From assembly GCA_958295465.1 (NCBI GenBank), contig OY282353.1, positions 2,409,001 through 2,473,000 of the forward strand: a stretch of DNA of 64,000 bases. Reading direction: 5' to 3'. This DNA is from an uncultured Gammaproteobacteria bacterium (GTDB lineage Bacteria; Pseudomonadota; Gammaproteobacteria; HK1). Shown in pieces: positions 52,430 through 61,432 of the stretch. Positions within the stretch are counted from its first letter, which is position 1; the number at the start of each line of letters is the position of its first letter. Position numbers and translations under genes: made by a program. Under the pieces are notes generated by a model. The model was not told the DNA's origin. It ran no database searches and was given only the letters and a program-made list of their open reading frames with translations.

Positions 52430-54962
52430 TTACGTATAGAGGCGAGGTTTCTTTGAATATTCAGAAAACAAATCCGGTATCGATAATTTGTGTATGTTTA
52501 TTAAATTTTGGATTTGTCTTACTGACAAATCTCTAAAGTCCACAGATTCAAAATGCTTAAAGAATTCCCGTATCGATTTGACAAATTGCCGAAGTTCTGC
52601 TTCGCACATGATTTCGACATCATCGTGAGTAAACGCCGCAGCACTTTGCACTTTATGCGACGGATGAATAATGAGTCGTTTCACTTTACATCCACGGTAA
52701 TGTCTATCAAACCAAGCATTCGATCGATTCATTTGCTCGGTTTCGCGTTTGTTGATTTCAGCTCGCGTTATATCAACTTCATTCTTGCACTCCCACAGCA
52801 AATAGTGTATATCGTCAAGAGCCCAAAGATTATCTGGTCCTTCTTTCCATTCTTTATCCGGTCGTTCTCCAACAAAACCAAGTGCTACGCTTAGTTCGTT
52901 AAGTGCACTCTCGAATTTGTCTGCTTTCATACCAAATACTAAATTACTTAAAATATCTGTTACATTTGCGTTGAGTTCAGGATAATTTTCATAATTTGTT
53001 ATCCAGTCTATTATCCGCTCAGTGCGGCCTTGGCTGATAATTTCGAGTTTTGCGATAGTAACGCCTGAAGGGGGTTTCAGAAGCATTCTGTTCTTTTTGT
53101 GTGCTGATATTTGTAGGCGTTCGGATTCCTCTCGATTGATACGCCAATTATAACGAGCCATCTCTTGTAAATACCATCCTTTGTCATCATCAGATTCGAT
53201 TGAAGCTTCGTTTAGGAATGTTTGGAGTATATTGGTAGCATCCGTATGATCTCCAGCGATATAAGCCTCCTCGGCTCTGAGTTCAGCGACATAGATCTGT
53301 AGAATAGTATCATTTGCATCGTTTGGTACTATCTGATCCATTTGTTCGACGTAGAATGCTTTCCAGTCTGCATCACGACGTAAGCACTGAAGAACAAGAT
53401 CCTTCAATGCTGCAAGAGGAGATTTCTTATCGTTTTCTTCGATCTCCTGGTTAGCCATTTTTGAAATTTCGAACCCTAAATCTACTTGAGCCGTCATTTG
53501 ATCTGACAGATATTTCTTTATATTCCTATCGCGTAACATCCGCACGAGATCATCGCCGATCGCTATTACTACGCAATAGTCCTTTTCACCGCGCACACTA
53601 CGGCCCATTCCTTGTTCAATGCTACGAACAATCCGTATAAGGGTGGCTTCACTATCCGGCCTGCAAAGTTCCTGATAGAGATCAAATAGATTTTCTGTAT
53701 AGGGGCGACTGTCAAAAATCAAAATGCGGCAGGTATGATCCGGAAGATCAATTCCATCGTAGCGATTTACCAATATAATAGTATTTTCTACACGTCCTTG
53801 TTTTAATTTTTCGATCACATCACCAACATTATCTTTACTGGTAATCGTGGCACCATATTTTTCCCAATCTTTCGTGCGAGCAAAGCTTGGTGCCAACGTG
53901 ACTATACCGAAGCGTTTTTTTCGGATTGGGTTTAGCCAGCCATTCTACAATCTGTTCTCGCCTCAAATCCTCGTGGATGAGTGATGGCAGTAAGATCATC
54001 CTTTCACCTGACCAAGTCTCCTTTTCATAGCTCAGAGGCTTCGTGATCGTCTCAGGCGTAAGTTGCAAGCCTTTGACTAGAAAAGCATCGTCAGTGACGG
54101 TTGCCGACATGAAAACACGACGTTTCGCCTTCCAGTATGATCCGAATGACTTTAGCGGAGCAATATATGGTTCAATCTCGACGGCTGCACCGGAGATCAT
54201 ACATTGACAATGGCTCAATACATCTTTAATGAGAGGCCAAGTGAATTTGATAGAAGTGCGATCTGTGTTTTTCGAGAGGATATTGGCGACTGCTGTTTCC
54301 CGTGACATCCATGCCCAATAGGGCACCGGCAGCAAGGCGTCTCTTTTACCGTTGCGGATATCAGCCCAGGTTCCAGCACCCTGTGCTTCAAGCTCATTGG
54401 CAAACAAAGTCCGTATTGCTTGGTAAGCGGGTTCTTCGGTCGGTATCCGAATTCGACACGCCTCTCGAATTATATCAACACACGCATGCGCATCATCCAT
54501 GAGAATAGTATCTATAGATATGGATTTGTTGTTTAGCTCGAATTTAGTCATTCCGTTAAAGAGTTTTTTGGCAGAGGCAATCAAAATTTTTGTTCCGTAA
54601 AGGAATTCACCTGGTAGTTCGTAATCAGTTGTACAAGTAGCGATACCAAACTGCTCTGCCTGTTCGTACGTCTGAGTGATCAAAAAATTGTCTGGGCAGA
54701 GAAAAACCACAGGGCCTTTGTTTGCATTAAGCCGAGACTGTAAAATGAGCAGGCCGATCAGGGTTTTTCCTTGACCTGTATGTAGCTTGACTATCACATC
54801 ACGTGTGTTTTGGTTATTTTTGTACCATTCATTGAGAACGGCGAGTTGAGCGGGGCGAAGCGGGCCTTTATCGGAAGCTCGATCAAGGGTATTGTATAAT
54901 TCAACAGGATCAATTGGCTTCTCTGCCTTTTTTCCAGCAAGGCGTTTCTTGAAATCAACCAT
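52430..54962 (-). CDS. SF2 (XPD/DinG-like) helicase with C-terminal ExK motif, frameshifted at a T7/A7 run
   Basis: Two overlapping frames make one protein of about 840 residues. The first (54962 to about 53915) has Walker [13 protein letters not shown], motif II MDDAH and MSATV. The second continues [20 protein letters not shown], the motif VI of XPD/DinG-type helicases, preceded by [14 protein letters not shown] (motif V). The C-terminal part holds [16 protein letters not shown], an Asp followed by E-C-K as in PD-(D/E)XK nucleases. The junction is a run of seven A in the mRNA sense (53915-53921); six would restore the frame. Third gene of an AT-rich operon after a methyltransferase and a small nuclease-like gene. 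Confidence 0.8.
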
Positions 54963-54997
54963 GTTGTTCTAACTCCCTGTCATCTATATGCAAGATA

Positions 54998-55513
54998 TTA
55001 CTTCTTCTTCAGCGATCCGTATGATGGATATGCATAGACGAGATATCCATTTCGCTTTGCCCAGCCTTCAGAGAATCCGACATGAGCGATTGCATTTCTG
55101 CTCCGATCGAGTTGCCGTTCCGCCTCTTTAATCACAACCTGCGGATCGATCTCGTAGATAGATTTGCATTTTGTCTGCTCATATTTATAAAATATCGCTA
55201 GGTATATTTTCTTGTTTCTTGTGATACGGCTCAGAGAATCAGCTCGTTTATCATCAGGCTCTTTGAACATACGATCAAGCTGTCCCGTTCCGCCTTCCTT
55301 ACATGACAGATATTCGTATTTCTCATCGGGATTTCCCGGAGCATGTGCATCTGCGTGACGCTTTGAATGGATCAATTCATGTCCGAGAATATCAGCGATA
55401 ATCATTTCTTTTACCAATCCAGGTTGGAGCAAATTGGTGATGCCAATCGATCTTGCCAATCCGGCAGCTTCCAGGATCAGCGTTATTATCTTGCGATAGA
55501 TACGCTGCGTCAT
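54998..55513 (-). CDS. Small restriction-endonuclease-like protein
   Basis: 171 residues. HELIHSKRHADAHAPGN followed by EYLSCKEGGTGQLDRMFK looks like a type II restriction enzyme core, in which an Asp precedes a YEY-S-x-K strand; exact catalytic residues are uncertain. The ATG at 55513 shares its A with the methyltransferase stop (TGATG), so translation is coupled. 35 bp separate its end from the helicase start. Low GC like its neighbours. Alternative: a specificity or accessory subunit. Confidence 0.6.
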   Translation of the reverse strand: MTQRIYRKIITLILEAAGLARSIGITNLLQPGLVKEMIIADILGHELIHSKRHADAHAPGNPDEKYEYLSCKEGGTGQLDRMFKEPDDKRADSLSRITRNKKIYLAIFYKYEQTKCKSIYEIDPQVVIKEAERQLDRSRNAIAHVGFSEGWAKRNGYLVYAYPSYGSLKKK

Positions 55514-56307
55514 CAGAAGAGCATCCCCATCATATCATTCTCGGTTTTCTGAAGTCTATTGTTTCCTGCATCAACAAAACATGCATCCTGCTCTATCCCG
55601 ATGAAATGGCGTCGAAGACGCTTGCAGACGACCGGGCAAGTGCCTACGCCTGAAAATGGATCCAATACCAGATCGTTCTCCTTGGAACTGGCTCTAACTA
55701 AACGTTCGATGAGTTGTTCGGGTTTCTGAATCGTATTGAGGGCATCACGGCTGACGAGCTCTTTTGATTTATAGGTAAGCTGCTTGATGTCTCCCCATAC
55801 ATCTCCGGGGTTTTTCCCATTCCCATTGAATTTGGTCTTTCCGTATTTTCCGTTCCTGACCGATGGGACACGTTCACAACGCATACGATGATCCAATTCG
55901 ACAAGTTGTGGAACACGGATCGCGTCAAGATCGAAAATTTCCGGTTTGTCACCTTTGATAAAATAACAAATGATGTCATAATTGTTCGTATATTTGAGCC
56001 GTCCTTGAGCAAGTCGACTCGGTTGATACCAGATGATTTTGGATCTGAGATTCAGAAAAGGACGATAATCGACAAAATCAATACAGTTCGGTTTTCCGAA
56101 AAGATACAATCCTCCACCTTCTTTTAACTTCTCAGAAAAAATTCTGATAAGCTCCAAATTATATTCTTGGATATTATCGATTCGATCCCACTTGTTGGTA
56201 GTAATTCCATACGGACCATCGCAGATGACCAAATCGATGCTACCGTCGTCGATATGTGGGAACATATCGAAGGCGTCTGCTTGGTAGATGCGGTCCAGTT
56301 CGAGCAT
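55513..56307 (-). CDS. DNA (adenine-type) methyltransferase, beta class
   Basis: 264 residues. Motif IV is near the N-terminus, VICDGPYGITTNKWD (a DGPYG version of DPPY), and motif I is at the C-terminus, DLVLDPFSGVGT; this order defines the beta class. KIIWYQPSR and NIQEYNLELIRIFSEKL are other family segments. GGAGG lies about 11 bp before the ATG at 56307. First gene of the AT-rich operon, followed by the restriction-like and helicase genes: most likely it protects host DNA from them. Confidence 0.92.
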   Translation of the reverse strand: MLELDRIYQADAFDMFPHIDDGSIDLVICDGPYGITTNKWDRIDNIQEYNLELIRIFSEKLKEGGGLYLFGKPNCIDFVDYRPFLNLRSKIIWYQPSRLAQGRLKYTNNYDIICYFIKGDKPEIFDLDAIRVPQLVELDHRMRCERVPSVRNGKYGKTKFNGNGKNPGDVWGDIKQLTYKSKELVSRDALNTIQKPEQLIERLVRASSKENDLVLDPFSGVGTCPVVCKRLRRHFIGIEQDACFVDAGNNRLQKTENDMMGMLF

Positions 56308-56495
56308 TCTTTGTTTTTCCTCCGGTGAAGCTGGTGCCGAAGCGAATCACTGTGGGGGAAATTTCACCAGATGAGGTAACTCTGTTTCGTCAGACAGTTT
56401 GGCTGTTTGATTGAATCACATCCGGGACGCTGATCATGCAGCCAGGAACCCTTCGCTGCAACCCCCTTGATCGGCGCTTGATGTTTCACCCGCCC
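56308..56495. promoter_or_regulatory. Upstream region of the AT-rich restriction operon
   Basis: 188 bp holding the GGAGG site of the methyltransferase gene and, by position, the operon promoter. Composition changes to high GC at about 56440. It contains a partly palindromic AAACAGCCAAACTGTC near 56390-56410, a possible operator; no consensus promoter could be fixed. Confidence 0.35.
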
Positions 56496-57939
56496 TCTCG
56501 GCCAGCAGCAGCCCGGTGGCTTCGTCGAGGGGGGCGCGCAGGCGCAGCCGGTCGAAGAAGGCCCGGCAGCGGTCGAGCGGCAGGCGCATCACGTCGTGGA
56601 TGCACAGCCCCGGCTGGCTTGCGAAGGCGCGTTCGTCGAGCGTCGCCTCGGGCGGACGGTGCGCGGGCGTGCGCCCGAGCGCGCGCCTCGCCTCGGGCTT
56701 GAGCCGCGCGCCGCGGCACGCCGGGCACTCCCGGTAGGTCCGGTAGCGCGAGAGCAGCACCCGCACGTGCATCCGGTAGCTCTTGGTCTCCAGCCAGTCG
56801 AAGAACCGGCGCACCCCGTACCACCGGCCCTCGTCGAAGTCCGCCTCGCCTTCCAGCACCCATTCGCGGGTCGCGGCGTCGAGCTCGCTCCACGGGCGGT
56901 CGAGCGGCACCCCGCGCCGGCGCGCGTAGCGCAGCAGGTCGCGCTGGCACTGGCGGTAGCTCTGCGACTGCCACGGGCGAATCGCCCCTTCGCGCAGCGT
57001 CTTCGACTCGTCGGGGACCACGAGCCCGTAGTCGATGCCCATCGTGCGCCCGAAGCCGCGGCAGGTCTGGCAGGCGCCGAGCGGGGAGTTGAATGAGAAC
57101 GTGCTCGGGGTCGGCTCCCGGTATTCGACGTCGCAACGGGCGCAGTGCAGGGCGGTGGAGAAGCGTCGCGGCGAGCGGGCGCGGCGTTGGGCGTCGAGCC
57201 GGTAGATGGTGAGGCGGCCCCGTCCCGCCTTCAGGGCGCCCTCGACGGCCTCGGCGGCGCGGGCGTGGCCGGGGCGGGGCGTCCGCTCTCCTGCGCGGGC
57301 GCTCTCGCCCGAGCGGCCATGTCCGCCGGAGCGGGTGCCCCCACCATCGCCGAGCCGGAAGCGGTCCTGGATGACCTCGATGCAGTCCGGGTGCTCGCGG
57401 TGCACCCGGGTGTAGCCCTGGCTCGCGAGCAGCTCGACGATCTCGCCCGAGGCGGACCCCTCCGGCACCGCGACCTCGAAGGTCACCATCACCCGGTCGA
57501 GACCGGCGGCGCGTAGCGCGTCCAGGATCGAGCTTGGCGTGTCGCGGCGCACCGGCGCGCCGCAGCCGCGGCAGTGCAGGACGGCGGCGCGGGCGAACAA
57601 CAGCTTCAGGTGGTCGTTGAGCTCGGTCATGGTGCCGACGGTGGAGCGCGAGGTCCGCACCGGATTGGTCTGGTCGATGGCGATGGCCGGGGGGATGCCG
57701 TCGATGGCGTCCACGCGGGGCTTGTCCATGCGGTCGAGGAACTGGCGGGCGTAGGAGGAGAAGGTCTCGACGTAGCGGCGCTGTCCTTCGCTGTAGACGG
57801 TGTCGAAGGCGAGCGATGACTTGCCGGAGCCGCTGACGCCGGTGACGACGTGGAGTTCGCCGAGGGGGAGGTCGAGGTCGAAGCCCTTGAGGTTGTTCTG
57901 TCGGGCGCCGCGGATACGGATGGCGGGACGGGCGGTCAT
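56496..57939 (-). pseudogene. uvrA 5' partial copy
   Basis: From ATG 57939 it repeats the first 480-odd residues of UvrA ([19 protein letters not shown] onward), including the first Walker A. It ends at 56496 after ATGLLLAE, where foreign sequence begins. One in-frame deletion of 33 bp removes the peptide ALLWRVGARTE found in the intact gene; a few substitutions are present (RIEVI versus CIEVI). With the rest of the gene missing it cannot make an excinuclease. Confidence 0.93.
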
Positions 57940-57985
57940 GGGCGAAGGGTCATGACAATGCGGGCCGGGAGGAGGGGCCAAGGGC

Positions 57986-58364
57986 GGGTCAGGGAACGAG
58001 GCCGGCTCGTCGATGCCGATGCGGAGTTCGCGGCGGGGAGGTCGAGCCTGAAGCCCTTGAGATCGTGCCTTCGGGCGCCGTGGATGTGGATGCCGGGGAG
58101 AGTGGTCATGAGAGTGCGGTCCGGTGACGAGGTTGATGGCGGTGTCGGTACGGAGCCGGATTGTCCGTGATGGATGGTGGTGTCGTTGGTTGTGTCGGCG
58201 CCGGAGAGAGTAGATGGATTCGTCACGCGGCTCGATATGCCGCCGTACCGTCTTCCGGGTGTTGCAACCCGTGTGTCGCAGATGCGCCCACGTTCGAGCT
58301 TGCAACGCCGAACGACGATCACTCCGGCTCTCTTGTGCCTCCCTTCGGACAACCCTTGACGACA
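57986..58364. other. Region upstream of the uvrA copy
   Basis: 379 bp of high-GC DNA. Near 58030-58080 a second, degenerate version of the UvrA N-terminus appears on the minus strand (GIHIHGARRHDLKGFRLDLP), a third partial copy of this segment. The rest shows no gene. Confidence 0.45.
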
Positions 58365-58615
58365 CATACGTGCCGCCATCGGTGAATCGTCTCGACTCGA
58401 CACGGAGGCAGAGAACGCGCTCTTTCCCCGTGGAACCGCTCTCGGGAGCGTGTTCCCGGCGCTCTCGCGAGGCGCGGACACCGTCATCGGCAACCCACCC
58501 TACGCGACAATCGGCTCACGCAGCGACGCGGCGACCCTCGAACAGCGCTTCGTCTCTCTGCTTGCCGGCAACGCCACCGGAACCAATTATTTCCCTGCGT
58601 TCGTTCGCCGTCCTC
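58365..58615 (+). pseudogene. N6 DNA methyltransferase (type IIG/Eco57I-like) internal fragment
   Basis: One frame reads IRAAIGESSRLDTEAENALF, PRGTALGSVFPALSRGADTV, IGNPPYATIGSRSD and TGTNYFPAFV. NPPY is motif IV of gamma-type N6-adenine methyltransferases and the surrounding words fit type IIG restriction-modification enzymes. About 80 codons only; both ends are missing. Confidence 0.7.
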
Positions 58616-58668
58616 GGCAGTCGCGTTTCCGGAATGTCCACTTGTGGATGTCCCGGTCGCCGGACGGT

Positions 58669-60023
58669 TTACCGGCGCTCCCTCCACAGCGCCTCGCGCT
58701 CCTTCAACGGAGAGCAGGGTCCAGCCTCCCCGATCGCCGCCAGCGCGCTCCGGACCGCCTTGTCCCGGGTCCCGGGCGCCTCGGCCACGTTCTCGCTCGA
58801 CACCGCCATCTCGTAGTACTCCACCGCGGCTTCGAGGTCGCGTGGCCCTCCCACGCCCGTCCGGCAGGCGTCGCCCGCTGCCACCGCGCCCCGGGCGTCC
58901 CCGCCGCGCGCTCCACCCACTCGCGACCTTCCGCCTTCGCCGCTTCGTCGTCTTCTTCCAGCAGATTCGCGCCGATGATCGCCTGAGCCCGCGCGTCGCC
59001 CGCGTTCGCCGCCCGGCGCAGCTCGCCGACGTCGCCGTCGCCGTTGCCGCCCGGGCCGGTGTACACCTGCCGTCCGTTCCTCTTCACCCGCCCGAGCCCG
59101 TTCGCTTTCTGCTCGACGCCCCTTCCCCGCAGGATCTCGCGGGCGCGCACGATGGCGCTTCTCGTCTGGGCGGTGCTCTTCAGCGCGAAGTACTCCGCCA
59201 GATCCCTCACGCCCCCGATCCCCTGGTCGCCGGCCTGCATCATGTCCAGGTACGTCGGCTTCTCCGCCGCGGTGATGATCGGCGCGAACTCGTAGGCCAT
59301 CAGCAGCCGGCCGGTGCGCCCGTTCCCGTCCTGGAAGGGGTGGATCTGCATGTAGCGGTGGTGCAGCCATGCGGCGCGCACCTCCGTCGGCAGCGGCTTC
59401 GCCTTGAACCCCTCGTACATCTCGAACAGCCGGTCCATTTCCGAACGCACCTGCCCGGGCGGGCAGTATTCGTGGATGAGCCCGTTCTTGCGGCGCGGGT
59501 TGTTGGGCCGGAGCTTGTACTCGCCGCGCAGGAGATCGACCTGCACCCTCCTCCCCCGACCGTCGATCCCCGGCGCGCCCGCCTGGTGCCGGGTGAGCAG
59601 GTGGTGCATCTCCTTCAGGCTGGAGTGTCCGAGGGGCCTCTCGCCGCTCACCAGCGTGAAGCTCATCTCCAGCGCGGCCTCCTGGTCCGCCAGCAGCCCT
59701 TGCAGGGTCTCGTCTTCCAGGATGCCTTCGACCGTATGGGCGCCTCGCACGCACTCCAATCCTTCCACGATGAGCTGCTCGGTCACCCCCCGGCGCAGGG
59801 TGTAGAGCTGCTCGATCTGTCCGTTCTCGATCGCGAAGGCCCGGCGTTGCTCGCGCAGCCACTGCTCCAGGGCGTACCGGTCCGTGCCGCGGCGCGCGAG
59901 CGCCGCCTTCACTTCGCGCCACTCCTCCCTGGCCCGGTCATAGGGTTCGTTGCGCCACGTGTGGGCGTCGTCCGGCAGCCCTTCGATGGGATGCCACGCC
60001 TTGCCGGAGGCTTCCTTCCGCAT
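58669..60023 (-). CDS. Fic family protein, C-terminal repeat region frameshifted
   Basis: The Fic motif HPFQDGNGRTGR is complete, preceded by AAWLHHRYMQI. Fic proteins usually transfer AMP or another group from a nucleotide to a target hydroxyl. The N-terminal 150 residues are helical and Arg/Glu-rich; LGHSSLKEMHHLLTRHQAG leads into the Fic core. After about residue 375 the C-terminus is Sel1/TPR-like (RRAANAGDARAQAIIGANLL). Near 58885 the frame is lost and the repeat continues in another (DLEAAVEYYEMAVSSENVAE), ending at 58669. The ATG at 60023 is preceded by GAGGCG. No Phd/antitoxin partner is visible. Confidence 0.85.
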
Positions 60024-60328
60024 GGCTTCGCCTCCTCGCCCGGTCCGGGCCGGGTCATTGTACGCCCGCTTGCGGGACGGGCCGTACCGGCACGCGGCGC
60101 ACCGTGCCGCTGAATTCTTCGACAAGATGACGATGCATTGTTCGCCGACAGGCTTTTGATGACGAGAGGATCACGATCCACGCCGTCGAGGCGGACGAGG
60201 TGACGGCGAATCGCTGGTTCGACGCGTTGTGCGCCCGCTCCCGCACGCGCCCGCGACCAGTTCGCGCGTTCGCCAGGAAGGACGTTGACGAACCAGGGCG
60301 GCGCCCACTTGGGTATCATCACGCCGCC
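60024..60328. other. Intergenic region between Fic and hyi genes
   Basis: 305 bp between divergent genes. A short plus frame (AFDDERITIHAVEADEVTAN) is protein-like but has no start or family. No repeats or RNA genes seen. Promoters for both flanking genes must lie here. Confidence 0.35.
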
Positions 60329-61156
60329 ATGCCCCGCCTCGCCGCCAACCTGAGCTATCTCTTCACCGAGCGCCCGTTCCTGGATCGGTTCGAGGCCGCG
60401 GCCCGCTGCGGCTTCCGGGCCGTCGAGCACCAGTTCCCGTATCGGGAGGCGTCGGAATCCGCCATTCAAGCGCGGCTCCGGGATCACGATCTGTGCGCGG
60501 TCCTGTTCAATCTGCCACCGGGGGAAGAAGGGGAGCGTGGACTCGGAGGACTGCCGGGGCGCGTGGCGGAGTTCCGGGAGGGGCTGGATCTCGCGCTCCG
60601 CTATTGCCGGGCGACCGGTTGCCCACGGCTGCATGTGATGTGGGGGGTGCCGGACGCGCACACGAGCCCGGAGGAGAGCCGCGCCGTCTTCGTCGCCAAC
60701 CTGCGCGAGGCGGCCCCGCGCGCGGCCGAAGCCGGTGTCACCCTGCTCGTGGAACCACTCAATCCCCGAGACAACCCCGGCTATCCGCTCAACCGCCAGG
60801 CCGACGCGCATGCGCTGGTGGGCGAGGTCGGCGCCCCGAACGTCAAGGTGCAGTTCGACCTCTACCACTGCCAGATCGTCGAGGGCGACGTGGCGACGAA
60901 GCTCAGGCAGTGGCTGGGCGGCCCGGAAAGCAACGTCGGGCACATCCAGATCGCGGGTCCGCCGGATCGTATCGAGCCCGATGCCGGGGAGCTCGACTAC
61001 ACGTGGCTGCTCCCGCTCATCGACGAGTTGGGATACGAGGGATGGGTCGGCTGCGAGTACCGGCCCGCGGCAGGGACCGAGGCCGGTCTCGGCTGGGCGT
61101 ACCGGTGGGGGATCCGTCCGCCACCCGGTGTCGGAGAGGCCGGATCGGAGCGATGA
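60329..61156 (+). CDS. hyi: Hydroxypyruvate isomerase family protein
   Basis: 275 residues, a xylose-isomerase-like TIM barrel. LAANLSYLFTERPFLDRFEA opens the protein as in Hyi/OtnI. Metal and substrate residues lie in FRAVEHQFPY, LLVEPLNPRDNPGY, VKVQFDLYHCQIVEGD and VGHIQIAGPPDR. The enzyme interconverts hydroxypyruvate and tartronate semialdehyde in glyoxylate metabolism; OtnI homologues act on 2-oxo-tetronate. No glyoxylate carboligase or tartronate-semialdehyde reductase gene lies nearby. The ATG at 60329 matches the family N-terminus. Confidence 0.93.
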   Translation: MPRLAANLSYLFTERPFLDRFEAAARCGFRAVEHQFPYREASESAIQARLRDHDLCAVLFNLPPGEEGERGLGGLPGRVAEFREGLDLALRYCRATGCPRLHVMWGVPDAHTSPEESRAVFVANLREAAPRAAEAGVTLLVEPLNPRDNPGYPLNRQADAHALVGEVGAPNVKVQFDLYHCQIVEGDVATKLRQWLGGPESNVGHIQIAGPPDRIEPDAGELDYTWLLPLIDELGYEGWVGCEYRPAAGTEAGLGWAYRWGIRPPPGVGEAGSER

Positions 61157-61432
61157 GCATCGCCCGGAAACCAACCGGGACGGGTACATGCCAGCCGGCA
61201 AAGGCCGCTGCAACGCAGGCGCCCCGAAGCGCCGTGCGCCTATCGCGCGCTCGGTGCTGGCCGTCGGCGCCGTGACTCGCGAAGGCATCGAGACAGCCTG
61301 GGTCGTCGAACCGGAGATCCGGCCCGGTCATCGGTGCTGACGCCAGGGGCGCCGCGTCAAGGAAACGGCCATGTCTTCGAAAGCGGATGGCATCGACCCG
61401 ACAGGCGCCCACACGGGACGAGCTTCTTCGAG

